DNA of 64,000 nucleotides from DDH964 sp963763205 (lineage in GTDB: Bacteria; Desulfobacterota; Desulfuromonadia; Desulfuromonadales; DDH964), in NCBI GenBank assembly GCA_963763205.1, contig CAVXNQ010000021.1, forward strand, positions 1 through 64,000. Reading direction: 5' to 3'. This document shows, one piece after another, positions 50,094 through 59,069 of this stretch (positions within the stretch are counted from its first letter, which is position 1; each line of letters starts with the position of its first letter). A program made the translations under genes and the position numbers. The notes below the pieces were generated by a model. That model was not told the origin of the DNA and made no database searches. It saw only the letters and a list, made by a program, of their open reading frames with translations.

Positions 50094-51095
50094 ATGACGA
50101 AACCGGGATTCAAAATTCACCGATCAATGCTCGCGGCCGGCCCGGGTCTCATCCTCGCGCTGAGTCTGATGCTCCTGCTGGCGCCAAAAGCCGCGTCGGC
50201 GGAGGAATCTTCGGCCGCCGCAACACCTGCTGCCGGACGGATCGACCATGTGTGGGTGGTGGTCATGGAGAACCACAACTGGGCCGATATCGACAGCGTT
50301 GCCGCGCCGTATATTATCGATACCCTGTTGCCGCTGGGAGCCCATGCGCAACACTATTACAACCCCCCCGGATTGCACCCGAGCGAGCCGAATTACGTCT
50401 GGATGGAAGCCGGAGCTGCCGACAGCCTGCCGGGAAGGCATGATTTCGCTTCCGACCGGAATCCCGCCTGGAATAATTCGACCAGCGAAACCAACCACCT
50501 GGTAACGCTTCTGGAGAAAGCGGGACTTTCCTGGAAAGCGTATGCCGAAGATATCGGCGGCTTCAGCTGTCCACTTCAGGCCCGCGGGGACTATTCGCCC
50601 CGGCACGTTCCGTTTCTCTTCTTCTGGGACGTCACCGACAACAACGAACCCCTCTCCCGGCACTGCATCCGGCATATCCGGCCCTACGCGGAGTTGGCGT
50701 CTGATTTAGCGAAGGAGCCACCGGCCTACAGCTTTATCATCCCCAATCTTTGCAACGACATGCATGACTGTTCGATCCGAACCGGGGACACCTGGCTGGC
50801 CCGTGAATTGCCGAAAATCATGAACTCCGCCGCCTATAGAAGCGGTGGCGCCATCTTCGTCACCTGGGATGAATCGGAAAAAAGCGGCGACTCTCCCATC
50901 GGAATGATCGTCCTGTCGCCCTATGCCAAAAAGAATTATTCCAACGCCATCCATTACGACCACAGCTCGCTGCTGAAAACCCTGGCCGAAATTTTCGGCG
51001 TCTCGACCGACATCGGCGCCGCTGCCGGAGCCACGGATTTAAGTGATTTCTTTACGGTTCCGCTGCCCCGTTCCGACTCCCATCCCCCGCATTGA
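50094..51095 (+). CDS. Exported phosphoesterase family protein
   Basis: 333 residues with a signal peptide (ILALSLMLLLAPKAASAEE). The mature core starts DHVWVVVMENHNWADID, the MENH/MENR metal-binding signature of the phosphoesterase family (phospholipase C/AcpA-type acid phosphatases). It continues FIIPNLCNDMHDC, FVTWDESEKSGD and YDHSSLLKTLAEIFG, the second set of metal ligands (TWDE and YDHSS). It is likely a periplasmic or secreted phosphatase or phospholipase for phosphate or lipid scavenging. Substrate unknown. Monocistronic and convergent with the hydroxyacyl-CoA dehydrogenase. Confidence 0.88.
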   Translation: MTKPGFKIHRSMLAAGPGLILALSLMLLLAPKAASAEESSAAATPAAGRIDHVWVVVMENHNWADIDSVAAPYIIDTLLPLGAHAQHYYNPPGLHPSEPNYVWMEAGAADSLPGRHDFASDRNPAWNNSTSETNHLVTLLEKAGLSWKAYAEDIGGFSCPLQARGDYSPRHVPFLFFWDVTDNNEPLSRHCIRHIRPYAELASDLAKEPPAYSFIIPNLCNDMHDCSIRTGDTWLARELPKIMNSAAYRSGGAIFVTWDESEKSGDSPIGMIVLSPYAKKNYSNAIHYDHSSLLKTLAEIFGVSTDIGAAAGATDLSDFFTVPLPRSDSHPPH

Positions 51096-51194
51096 CCGCC
51101 AATCACTCCTGACCCGTGCGGGCCAGGACCCCTTCCGAATGACGCCTGGCCCTTCATCACCTTCATCACCGGTGCCAGGGGCTGATGTTCATGA

Positions 51195-52130
51195 TCATCC
51201 CATCTGTTTGGCCTTCAGCAGGCCGATGAAACTGGCATCCCGGGACGCCAGCCGCTCGCGGATCTGCTCGGCGTCGTAGTGGTAAAAGCCCTGCCCGGTC
51301 TTGATCCCCAGTTCCCCCCGGGCGACGCGTTCGGCGAGGGCCGGCGATGGCTCGGTCGACTTGTCGAGGAGGGGAAAGAGGTTCTCGGTGACGTACTGCC
51401 AGGTGTCGAGACCGCCGAAATCGGCGATCTCCAGGGGCCCCAGAAAGGCCCAGCGAAAGCCGATGCCCGAGGCGACGACCGCGTCGAGTTCCTGCGGGCT
51501 GACGACCCCCTCGTTGATCAGGAACAGCGCCTCGCGCAGCAGCGCCGCCTGCAGGCGGTTGGCGACGAAACCGGGAATGTCCTTCCTGAGCCGGACCGGA
51601 GTCTTGCCCGCCTTGCGCAGCAGTTCGAGGGTCGCTACGGCCACCTCCTCGGCAGTCTCCGCCATGGCGACGACCTCGACCAGCGGTACCAACTCGGCGG
51701 GGTTGAAGAAATGGACGATGAGGAACCGCCGCGGGTGGGCCAGGCGCCGAGTCAGCTCCCGGATCGGAAAGGTCGAGGTGTTCGAGGCGATGATCGCCTC
51801 CGGCGCCGCCAGGGACTCGATCGCGGCGTAAAGCTCCAGCTTCCAGTCGAGTCGCTCGGGGATGGCCTCGACCACCAGGTCGGCACCGGCGACAGCCGCC
51901 GCCAGGGTCGGTGCCAGGGTCACCCGGGCCAATGCCTGCCGAGCCCGTTCAGCAGGAATCAGGCCGTGGGCGACCTGCAGCTGCAGGTTGTCGGCGAGCC
52001 GGGCTGGGGCTTTGGCGAGCTGTTCAGCATGGGTGTCGTAGAGGCGGACCTCAATCTCCGCCAGTGCCAGTACCTGGGCGATCCCCACCCCCATGATGCC
52101 GGCGCCGACAACGGTTCCGTGGTTGATCAT
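51195..52130 (-). CDS. 3-hydroxyacyl-CoA dehydrogenase, NAD-binding
   Basis: 311 residues. The N-terminal Rossmann domain has GAGIMGVGIAQVLALAEIEVRLYDTH, ADLVVEAIPERLDWK and ASNTSTFPIRELTRRLAHPRRFLIVHFFNPAELVPLVEVV (the Ser/His catalytic pair). The C-terminal dimerisation domain has FVANRLQAALLREALFLINEGVVSPQELDAVV and YHYDAEQIRERL. It oxidises L-3-hydroxyacyl-CoA to 3-ketoacyl-CoA; hydroxybutyryl-CoA is the likely size class. It is not a fused FadB. The cupin gene 57 bases upstream on the same strand may be co-expressed. Confidence 0.93.
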   Translation of the reverse strand: MINHGTVVGAGIMGVGIAQVLALAEIEVRLYDTHAEQLAKAPARLADNLQLQVAHGLIPAERARQALARVTLAPTLAAAVAGADLVVEAIPERLDWKLELYAAIESLAAPEAIIASNTSTFPIRELTRRLAHPRRFLIVHFFNPAELVPLVEVVAMAETAEEVAVATLELLRKAGKTPVRLRKDIPGFVANRLQAALLREALFLINEGVVSPQELDAVVASGIGFRWAFLGPLEIADFGGLDTWQYVTENLFPLLDKSTEPSPALAERVARGELGIKTGQGFYHYDAEQIRERLASRDASFIGLLKAKQMG

Positions 52131-52187
52131 CTGCGTTCCTTTCCAGTTTGCAGGCGGGTCTCCCCACGGGCTTCCTTCCGGCGCGGT

Positions 52188-52616
52188 TTATTGGTGCGTG
52201 GGCTCCTTGACGGTGATCGGCGCATCGTGAACTCCGGCGTAGAAGACGACGATCTCGGCCGGCGTCTTTCCCTCGTTGATGCCGTAGTGCCACTTGTCGA
52301 TCACCTCGACGATCGGGTCGCCGGCCTTAAGGTGCAGCGTCTCCCCCTTTTCGGTCACCACCTTCAGCTCCCCTTTCAGCAGCACGCCGGCGTTGATCAC
52401 CGGGTGCTCGTGAAGCGGCAGGCGGGTCTTGGGCGGGATGGTGATGCGCAGGATGGTGACCTCCGGCTGGCCGGCCGGGTAGGGGGGCAGGGGCCGCCCG
52501 TCCCAGCTGGTCGTGGTCTTCGCCAGCTGCACCGCCTTGACTCCCGGCCCCTCCAGGGCCCAGGCGGGGAGCGTGAGCAGCAACGTCAGCAGTGCGGTAC
52601 CGATCAATCTTTTCAT
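52188..52616 (-). CDS. Exported cupin domain protein
   Basis: 142 residues with a signal peptide (IGTALLTLLLTLPAWA). The cupin core is VTILRITIPPKTRLPLHEHPVINAGVLLKGELKVVTEKGETLHLKAGDPIVEVIDKWHYGIN. Metal ligands are His in PLHEHP and Glu/His in the second motif. The location is periplasmic. Reaction unknown; small cupins of this type can be dioxygenases or sugar-binding proteins. Confidence 0.85.
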   Translation of the reverse strand: MKRLIGTALLTLLLTLPAWALEGPGVKAVQLAKTTTSWDGRPLPPYPAGQPEVTILRITIPPKTRLPLHEHPVINAGVLLKGELKVVTEKGETLHLKAGDPIVEVIDKWHYGINEGKTPAEIVVFYAGVHDAPITVKEPTHQ

Positions 52617-52771
52617 CGACTTTCCTTTCTTGGCGGTTATGGAAAGTTTTCGGCGACGGTCGGTCCGACCGTACCCCGTTTAATCCTCTGCCTGAGGTGG
52701 TAAATGGTCGCTCCCCCTTCGTTTTCTGTCTCCCCCCGACCGGCGGGCGCCTCCTGCGGCCGGGGATTTCC

Positions 52772-54994
52772 TTAATGGATGGTCTCGAACAGCACCTTGC
52801 CGGTTATCCGCAGCGGGGCGGCCAGGTCGGGACTGATTTCTATCTCCTGAGTGGCGCCGCACTCGTAAAGAATTTCTCCGGTTCGTCGATTGTAAACCAC
52901 CAGGTATTTCGGCATGAAATAGGATTTTCGCGTCCAGTCCAGGATATTTGAGACGCTTTCCGTGTAGCTGAAATCGATCCTCACCAGCAGGTTTGACGCA
53001 TTCTCTCTCAGGGATGCAGCTTTTTCGGAGGTCATTTTTACCGCGTATTTCCTGCCGTTTTCGAAGCCGTCACGGAACATGGTGCTGCCGGGAATGGTAT
53101 CGATTTTCCGGGCCGAACCGAAGTCGATGGTCGTCCCGAGAAACTCCAGCCTGCCCAGGATGTTGCTGTAGTTGCCGATCTCCAGTTTCGCCCCGTAAAT
53201 GCTGTAAATCCGTTTGGCCAGGTTGAATTCATACCTCCTTATTTCATGGAGGGTCCGTTCCTTCGCCCATTGGGCCCTGGCCAGATAATGGTCGACGTCT
53301 TCGCCTTCGCCCTTTGTGACGACACTGTTTCGGTAGGCATCCCTTTTGCTCTCGAGGTCCTTTTCTAGTTGGCCGAGTTCCCCCGCGAAATCGGCCTGCC
53401 GCAGGGTTACCAGCCCGGAATTGTCGTTTCTGCCATAGGCGAAGGCCAACTCGTGGTTTCCTGCCGAGGCGGGAGGTGCCTGCGCCGGCTCCCTCCTCTC
53501 TTCTGTCGCTTTTTCAGGCTGGACGGCCGGGGGCGGGGCTTCGACGGCCGCGTGAGCTTTTCGCTCAGTCTCCACGGCTACCTGCGTATCGGCCAGAAAA
53601 CCCCCGAAGGCATAACCGACCTGGCCCTGGTAGAGCACCCTGCTCCAACGGCCCTTTTCGCCCTCCACCGTGAAGGGCTCCCCGACCGCTTCGACGAAGC
53701 CGACCCCGGCTCCGAAGGGGATGGCCGCAATGACCGCGTCCCTCAGCGACGGTCCCGCCCTCAGCAGCAGGCCGTTCTTGGCTGCGACCCACCGCGTCCC
53801 CTGCGCCTGCGGGACATCCATTTCCCGACTGCTCAGGGAAAGGGCCCGGGCCGGCCGGCCGTGGTCCACCTTGACGATCTCGATGCAACCGGCAAGGCCG
53901 GCAACGAGGGCCAGCAGGAGGAGAAGCCGGCCGCGCGCTTTCGGCAGCTTGCGCCGCACGGCGCCCAGCGGCGCCTGGGGCCGGGGATCTTCCCCAGCAG
54001 ATCTCCGCTGGTCGCTCACTTCCGAACCCTGCCCGAAGAGGGGGAGGGTGAAGTAGAAGGTGCTCCCCTTGCCGGGCTCACTCGCCACCCAGATCCTTCC
54101 CCCGTGGGCTTCGACCAGGACGCGGGTGATGTACAGGCCCAGTCCGACGCCCGCGTGTCCCTGGCTGCTGTGGGCACGGAAATAACGTTCGAAGAGGAAA
54201 GGGATTTCCTCGGCGGCGATTCCCGGCCCCTGGTCGCTGATCGTGACAACGATTTTGCGGCCCTCCACCCGGGCCCCGACCGTCACGCCTTCCTCCGCAG
54301 AGGAATACTTCAGCGCATTGGTAAGGAGATTGAGCAGGATGCGCTCGAGCCTGGACGGATCGGCGGCGATCGGCGGCAGGTCGGGAGGGAGGTCACACAG
54401 AATCCGTTCCTTCCCGGCGTAGCGGACGGTACTGTTGATCAGCCGCGTCAGTATTGGCGCCAGATTGACCCGCTCGACGGTGATAACCAGCTGCCCGCCG
54501 TCGTAGCGGGCCGCGTCGACCAGATCCTCGATCATCGCCTCCATCATTTCGCTGCCGTGGCGAATGGCCTCCAGCCCGCTTCGACTCTCCGAATCGAGAG
54601 CTGGGGCCGCGGGGCCTTCCGCCAGGTATTCGGCGTAGCCCTTGATGATGGTGACAGGAGTCCGCAGGTCGTGGGAGATGGAGTTGATGAAGACTTCCCG
54701 CAGGGTGTCGGTCTCCTTGAAGGCTGCGAACAGGGGGGTGATGAGGTAGGTTCCGGCGGCCGCCAGCAGGGACACGACGAAGCCGACCACCACGTCGAAG
54801 GTGACCAGCGGATAGTGAATGGCCGGGTCGAAGTAGAAGTAGAAGTTGGCAATGAGCCGCAGGGCGCGCAGGGTGAAGGCCGAGGCGATCAGCACCCAGG
54901 CGGTCCGACCCCTGGAGACTGGCATCAGGCGAAGGGCCAGCACGGCGGCGGACAATTGAAGCAGGATCGAAACGATGAGCAACCCGGCGATCAT
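52772..54994 (-). CDS. Membrane sensor histidine kinase fused to an SH3 lipoprotein-like module
   Basis: 740 residues. Residues ~1-100 contain three to four helices. A HisKA/HATPase core (INSISHDLRTPVTIIKGYAEYL, LLNLLTNALKYSS, SDQGPGIA, FERYFRAH, GVGLGLYITRV) extends to ~330. After a polar linker (~330-360) comes RGRLLLLLALVAGLAGC (lipobox-like, near residue 371), then an SH3b-type domain (LLLRAGPSLRDAVIAAIPFG...YQGQVGYAFGGFLAD), a low-complexity linker and ~200 beta-rich residues. A GTG at 53959 opens precisely into this lipoprotein signal but has no evident ribosome site. Either a true fusion with the kinase outside its usual context, or two genes joined by a lost stop or indel. Confidence 0.75.
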   Translation of the reverse strand: MIAGLLIVSILLQLSAAVLALRLMPVSRGRTAWVLIASAFTLRALRLIANFYFYFDPAIHYPLVTFDVVVGFVVSLLAAAGTYLITPLFAAFKETDTLREVFINSISHDLRTPVTIIKGYAEYLAEGPAAPALDSESRSGLEAIRHGSEMMEAMIEDLVDAARYDGGQLVITVERVNLAPILTRLINSTVRYAGKERILCDLPPDLPPIAADPSRLERILLNLLTNALKYSSAEEGVTVGARVEGRKIVVTISDQGPGIAAEEIPFLFERYFRAHSSQGHAGVGLGLYITRVLVEAHGGRIWVASEPGKGSTFYFTLPLFGQGSEVSDQRRSAGEDPRPQAPLGAVRRKLPKARGRLLLLLALVAGLAGCIEIVKVDHGRPARALSLSSREMDVPQAQGTRWVAAKNGLLLRAGPSLRDAVIAAIPFGAGVGFVEAVGEPFTVEGEKGRWSRVLYQGQVGYAFGGFLADTQVAVETERKAHAAVEAPPPAVQPEKATEERREPAQAPPASAGNHELAFAYGRNDNSGLVTLRQADFAGELGQLEKDLESKRDAYRNSVVTKGEGEDVDHYLARAQWAKERTLHEIRRYEFNLAKRIYSIYGAKLEIGNYSNILGRLEFLGTTIDFGSARKIDTIPGSTMFRDGFENGRKYAVKMTSEKAASLRENASNLLVRIDFSYTESVSNILDWTRKSYFMPKYLVVYNRRTGEILYECGATQEIEISPDLAAPLRITGKVLFETIH

Positions 54995-55185
54995 AGGGGC
55001 GACTCAGGCAGGTCGGAGTGTAAAACGCTGCCCCGCTTTGCAGCTGTTTCAGTATATACGCGGCGAACAAATATGCCAGAACCGCCCGAGGAGGGAAACT
55101 GCGTAATTTCGCGCCGGACGGGACCTGGGTTAAACCGGCCGGGACAACGTCTTGACTCTTCCTTGCCAGCCGCTAAGTTCGATCC

Positions 55186-55476
55186 ATGAAGCTCATCTTC
55201 CACGGCACCCGCGGCAATTTCTAACCGTCAAGCAGTCGCCATACCCGGCCTAGTGTTCTCGAAGTGAACTACCGGGGCAGGGAGGTGGTCATCGACTGCG
55301 GCGAGACCTGACGCGCCAGGGAAGGGGTACCGAAGATGATCCTCAAATACTGCGGCAGCCAGATCGCCAGCGGGGAGGGAGCGGGAATCCTGGACAAGAT
55401 CAGGAAGTACACGAAGGAACGGAAGGTGGCGGTGGCGGTGGCCGACGAAGGCCTGGAACTGATCCTGCGCGGATGA
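55186..55476 (+). pseudogene. MBL-fold metallo-hydrolase remnant with internal deletion
   Basis: The 5' part (55186-55310) reads MKLIFHGTRGNF, then after a stop and shift SVLEVNYRGREVVIDCGET, the start of RNase Z-like MBL-fold hydrolases. The 3' part from the ATG at 55336 reads MILKYCGSQIASGEG and ends ELILRG at 55476, the family's C-terminus. The ~200-residue metallo core with HxHxDH is gone. It is a deleted relic, not a gene. Confidence 0.7.
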
Positions 55477-55613
55477 CCAGGTCCCAAGACGATATGAACC
55501 AAATTTTCTGAATGGTTGAAACTGATAGCTGTTTTGGTCATTGGGCCGAAAACAACAACTGAATCCATGAACGCAGAATGCGTGACGAGCCCTTTCTGGA
55601 GGGCATCTCAAAG

Positions 55614-55638
55614 CCCCGTCCTTTGGGCGGGGTTTTTT
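55614..55638 (+). terminator. Rho-independent terminator
   Basis: CCCCGTCC pairs with GGGCGGGG (one G-U) around a TTT loop, followed by six T. It is on the plus strand and sits after the MBL remnant. Confidence 0.65.
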
Positions 55639-55846
55639 ACTCCTCTTCCTGAGGCAGGAAACGGTCGCTCCCCCGAGATTTCCTCCTTTGCGCGGCTGTG
55701 CTAGAATGCAAAACCCGGCGATGGCCTTGGAGCGAAGGGTGGTGGAGCCCATGATTTGCAACGGACTTGCCTGGACAATCTGGTGATTGCCCATCCAAAC
55801 CCCTACCCAAGTAAATCGACTAGCTGCAGCATGGAGGAACCAGACT

Positions 55847-56161
55847 TTGATCAATTTACAAAGTACAACCAGCCTGGATGGGCTGATAAACCAGGCTCAA
55901 TCCTCGGGAGGCCCGTCAGTGGCCGGCCCGGTCTCGTCATTGTTCGGCAGCTTCACCGCGGCGACCCTCATCATCGGCCTCCTTGCCGGACTTTTTGGCA
56001 GCGCCTATTTCATGTACGGCAAGCGACAGCAAAATTACCCGGTGCTTGTCGCCGGCGTGGCGCTTTGGATCGTTCCGTTCTTCATTACCAGCGCCTTGTG
56101 GCTCAGCATCTCCTGCGGCACCCTGGTGTTCGCTCCCCTGATCATCAGCCGGTATGTCTGA
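55847..56161 (+). CDS. Small two-helix membrane protein
   Basis: 104 residues from a TTG at 55847 with GGAGG nine bases upstream, preferred over a TTG at 55787 without a site. A polar start rich in Ser, Thr and Gln (LINLQSTTSLDGLINQAQSS) precedes two helices, AATLIIGLLAGLFGSAYFMY and LVAGVALWIVPFFITSALWL, with a short GKRQQNYP loop. No family recognised. Confidence 0.55.
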   Translation: MINLQSTTSLDGLINQAQSSGGPSVAGPVSSLFGSFTAATLIIGLLAGLFGSAYFMYGKRQQNYPVLVAGVALWIVPFFITSALWLSISCGTLVFAPLIISRYV

Positions 56162-56251
56162 CCCGGAACGCCATCCTGCACCCCTTGAAAAAGAGCGTGT
56201 TTGGGATTCGGCCCGGCTCCTGTCCTTAAGGTGCCACTCCCCTTGGGGAAC

Positions 56252-56500
56252 CTAAGGGTTCTGCTCCTGCTGGCGGAATAGGCGATTCAGGATCTGGTCG
56301 ATCTGGCCGGGAGTCAGTACCCCCTGTTCGAAGAAAATGGTCCCCAGCACCCGGTGGGGGCGCCCTTCCACGTCGTCCCGCACCTGCTCACTGAGGGCCG
56401 CGATGAGCTGCTCGACATCGATCAGTCCCATCTGGATGGCGATCTGCCCGAATCGCTGACAGTAGACGTCCCGCACTTCGCTGCTTTTCTGTTGGCTCAC
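56252..56500 (-). CDS. Small protein resembling the GspE/MshE N-terminal domain
   Basis: 82 residues. FGQIAIQMGLIDVEQLIAALSEQV and LGTIFFEQGVLTPGQIDQIL form two repeats of the pattern LGxxxxxxGxIxxxQLxxAL. This recurs in the N-terminal part of type II secretion/pilus ATPases (GspE/PilB/MshE), a domain family that can bind c-di-GMP. Here it stands alone. A cyclic-dinucleotide role is speculative. Confidence 0.6.
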   Translation of the reverse strand: MSQQKSSEVRDVYCQRFGQIAIQMGLIDVEQLIAALSEQVRDDVEGRPHRVLGTIFFEQGVLTPGQIDQILNRLFRQQEQNP

Positions 56501-56599
56501 AAGAATACCTCCTTCGTCAAAGTTTCCCCTGTTTTATCCCCTTCGATTCGCTTCGCACCCAAGGTGCCAGCCTGGCTTGGTACTGCCAATCCCCATTTG

Positions 56600-57115
56600 T
56601 CAGGATTCTCCCGTCCCCAGCGCCATCTCCGTCGGCACATCCTGCGGAGTGAACCAGTCCCGGTTGATGAACTCCGCGTCGGTAAATTTCTCCAGCGCCC
56701 GTTTCAGGTACTTCCCTTCGGCCGTCGCGGCCAGGGTCCCGTCAGGCAGATAGAGTTCGCCGGTCCCTTTGAAAATCCGGCCGTTATCGGCGGTGATGCG
56801 GCCGATCGCCTTAAGCTCCACGCCGTAGGGGACGGGTTTTTTGTATTTCACGTTCAGTTCGAGGGTGACGCCGAAGGAGGTCCGGCCATAGACGGTCATG
56901 ATGGCCCGGCCGATGGTCTCATCCAAGATCGCCGCGGTGATGCCGCCGTGGGTGATCCCGGGGTAGCTCTGGTGGCATTGCTGTGGGGTGAAGACGGCGA
57001 TCACCTCGTTGTTCTCGGTCTCGTGGAAGCGGGTTTTAAGACCGAAGTCGTTTTCGACGCCGCAGACCATACAGTCGCGGGAGATGTTCTGGGTAGCTTT
57101 GATCTTGTGCATCAT
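56600..57115 (-). CDS. PaaI-type hotdog thioesterase
   Basis: 171 residues, starting at the first of two adjacent ATG codons (57115). The hotdog core is CMVCGVENDFGLKTRFHE, HQSYPGITHGGITAAILDETIGRA, GVTLELNVKYKKPVPYG and AATAEGKYLKR. HGGxxAxxLDE is the active-site helix of PaaI/YbgC-like acyl-CoA thioesterases. Substrate unknown. It lies ~110 bases downstream of the TrmO-like gene on the same strand and may be co-transcribed. Confidence 0.88.
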   Translation of the reverse strand: MMHKIKATQNISRDCMVCGVENDFGLKTRFHETENNEVIAVFTPQQCHQSYPGITHGGITAAILDETIGRAIMTVYGRTSFGVTLELNVKYKKPVPYGVELKAIGRITADNGRIFKGTGELYLPDGTLAATAEGKYLKRALEKFTDAEFINRDWFTPQDVPTEMALGTGES

Positions 57116-57228
57116 TTCGAGGCCTTTCAATCGGGGCGTCAGCGGCGATTCGGGATGAGGGCGTGGGTGGCGGGTAATGCGAATGGGGAGCCCCGATCTC
57201 CAAAATAGCATCCTGAAAGCTTGAGCAG

Positions 57229-57711
57229 TCAGGTAAACCGCCGGTCGGAGCGCTTGCTGGCGATCTCCTCGCGGGAAGATGCCAGCCAGCCGCTGCGGCT
57301 TTCCTCCACGCGGTCGATGGCCTCGATATACGGCTTGATGTCGAGCAGGGGCGTGCCGTCGAGGACATCGATGCCGCGCACCGTCAAACGGTTGCCCTGG
57401 ATCTCCAGCAGTTCGACGACGGAGAGTCCGATCGGGTTCGGCCGCGAGGGAGCGCGGGTGGCGAAAACCCCGTGTTCGCAGTTGTCGAGGAAGGGAACGA
57501 CCCTGAGCCGCAGCGGGGCGGCGCGGTGGAAACAGTAGAGAAGGTAGATGTGGCTGAAGCCCTCTAGGTCCTGAAGCCCTGCCGCGTACGCCGGGTCGAC
57601 CACGACCGTGCCGATCGCTTCCCGCGCGCCGGCGGGCTGGATCGGCATCCCTTCCAGGGCGGTGAAGGGGGAATGGATGGTGCCGATGGGAGTGAAATTG
57701 ATCGGATTCAT
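57229..57711 (-). CDS. trmO: TrmO-like tRNA t6A37 methyltransferase
   Basis: 160 residues. It opens FTPIGTIHSPF, then QPAGAREAIGTVVVDPAYAAGLQDLEGFSHIYLLYCFHRA, HGVFATRAPSRPNPIGLSVVELL and DGTPLLDIKPYI. These are the core motifs of TsaA/TrmO (YaeB, beta-barrel SAM methyltransferase), which adds a methyl to t6A at position 37 of threonine tRNAs. It is shorter than E. coli TrmO (~235) but retains the catalytic domain. The C-terminal extension is missing. Confidence 0.9.
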   Translation of the reverse strand: MNPINFTPIGTIHSPFTALEGMPIQPAGAREAIGTVVVDPAYAAGLQDLEGFSHIYLLYCFHRAAPLRLRVVPFLDNCEHGVFATRAPSRPNPIGLSVVELLEIQGNRLTVRGIDVLDGTPLLDIKPYIEAIDRVEESRSGWLASSREEIASKRSDRRFT

Positions 57712-57966
57712 GGGTTCCGTTCCAGGTACAAAAAGGGTTGTTTAGGGTACGGATTGTTGTCAAAAACAGGCGTGTATCCGTTTGATTGCAAGCGCTTGGC
57801 TCGGTTCGATCCCGCCAACATATTACTCATGAAAACATCATCGCCTCGCTTCGGATATTTGACCCCGCAAGGGGAGTGAGATAAATTCTACACGAAAATT
57901 TTCTGTACCGTCCCCTGGCAAGACCCCCACTAATCATCGTTCCGGCAAACTTCGAAGGGGCTTCGT

Positions 57967-58989
57967 ATGTCCTTCAATCCCGTGCTTGTCGTCGCGAAGG
58001 TTGAAAAGCCGGAATGGTACCGGGCCACCGCGCGGTTCACCCAGCGCGATGCGCGGATCGCCTTGCGGCAACTGGCCACCACCCTCCTGCCGTATCTGTT
58101 GCTGCTGGCGCTGATGGTTTGGACCGTCCGCCACGGCTATCCGTTCTGGATAACCCTGGCACTGGGCGTGGTGGCGGCCGGCCTGCTGGTCCGGCTCTTC
58201 ATCCTGTTTCACGACTGTACCCACAGCGCCCTGCTCCCCTCGCCGCGCTGGAACCGGAACGTGGGGTATCTCTGCGGCATCCTCGCCTTCACCGCCTTTC
58301 ACGACTGGCGGCGCAGTCATGCCGGGCACCACATCACCGCCGGCGACCTGGACCGGCGCGGCATGGGCGACATCACCACTCTGACCGTCGCGGAATACCT
58401 GGCCGCACCCCCGCGGCAGCGCCTGGCCTACCGGCTCTACCGGCACCCCCTCATCCTGCTCGGCATCGGACCCCTCTATTACTTCCTGTTGCGCAACCGC
58501 TACCCGTCCCCGGGGGCGAAGCGGATCGACTTTATCAGCGTGGTCGCCACCAACCTGGCCCTGGCCGTCATCGTCGTGACCGCCAGCCTGACCATCGGCT
58601 TCAAAACCTATCTGCTGGTGCAGCTGCCGGTCCTGATGATGGCGGCGACGGGGGGTGTCTGGCTGTTTTACATCCAACACCAGTTCCAGGGGGTCTACTG
58701 GGCCCGCCACGCGGCCTGGGACCCCTGGCGCGTCGTCATGGAAGGCGCCTCCTTTTACCGGTTGCCGAAACTGCTGCAGTGGATTACCGGCAACATCGGC
58801 TACCACCATGTTCATCACATGCGCCCCGGCATCCCCAACTATCGGCTGCAGGAATGTTACGAGGCGGTTCCGGAACTGCAGGCGGTAAAACCGCTTTTCC
58901 TGGGCCAGAGCCTGGGGTCGCTGCGCCTGAACCTGTACGATGAAGAGCAGGGGCGGCTGGTCAGTTTCCGGTCCCTGCGCGACCGGTAG
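57967..58989 (+). CDS. Fatty acid desaturase, membrane di-iron type
   Basis: 340 residues with four membrane segments. The three histidine boxes are complete: HDCTHS (82-87), HAGHH (118-122) and HHVHH (280-284). The spacing and the final HHVHHM match the acyl-lipid desaturase family. It inserts cis double bonds in membrane lipid acyl chains using O2 and an electron donor, presumably for fluidity control. Single gene; TATTTGACC (57856-57864) and TAAATT (57892-57897) upstream are a weak possible promoter. Confidence 0.92.
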   Translation: MSFNPVLVVAKVEKPEWYRATARFTQRDARIALRQLATTLLPYLLLLALMVWTVRHGYPFWITLALGVVAAGLLVRLFILFHDCTHSALLPSPRWNRNVGYLCGILAFTAFHDWRRSHAGHHITAGDLDRRGMGDITTLTVAEYLAAPPRQRLAYRLYRHPLILLGIGPLYYFLLRNRYPSPGAKRIDFISVVATNLALAVIVVTASLTIGFKTYLLVQLPVLMMAATGGVWLFYIQHQFQGVYWARHAAWDPWRVVMEGASFYRLPKLLQWITGNIGYHHVHHMRPGIPNYRLQECYEAVPELQAVKPLFLGQSLGSLRLNLYDEEQGRLVSFRSLRDR

Positions 58990-59069
58990 GGCCGGTTGTC
59001 GTCGACCGTCTGTGCTGACGCGCCTTGCCGGGAACCAAGGGCTGGAGTGAAGTGCCTCCGGGTCGGGCA

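Noticed and set aside
52684..52717. 34-bp similarity to 55642-55675 (TCCTCT...GGTCGCTCCCCC)
   Set aside because: About five mismatches in 34 bases and no structure or context linking the two; may be chance or a weak dispersed repeat.
53369..55189. 606-codon plus-strand frame opposite the kinase-lipoprotein gene
   Set aside because: Antisense shadow; the minus strand has all kinase boxes.
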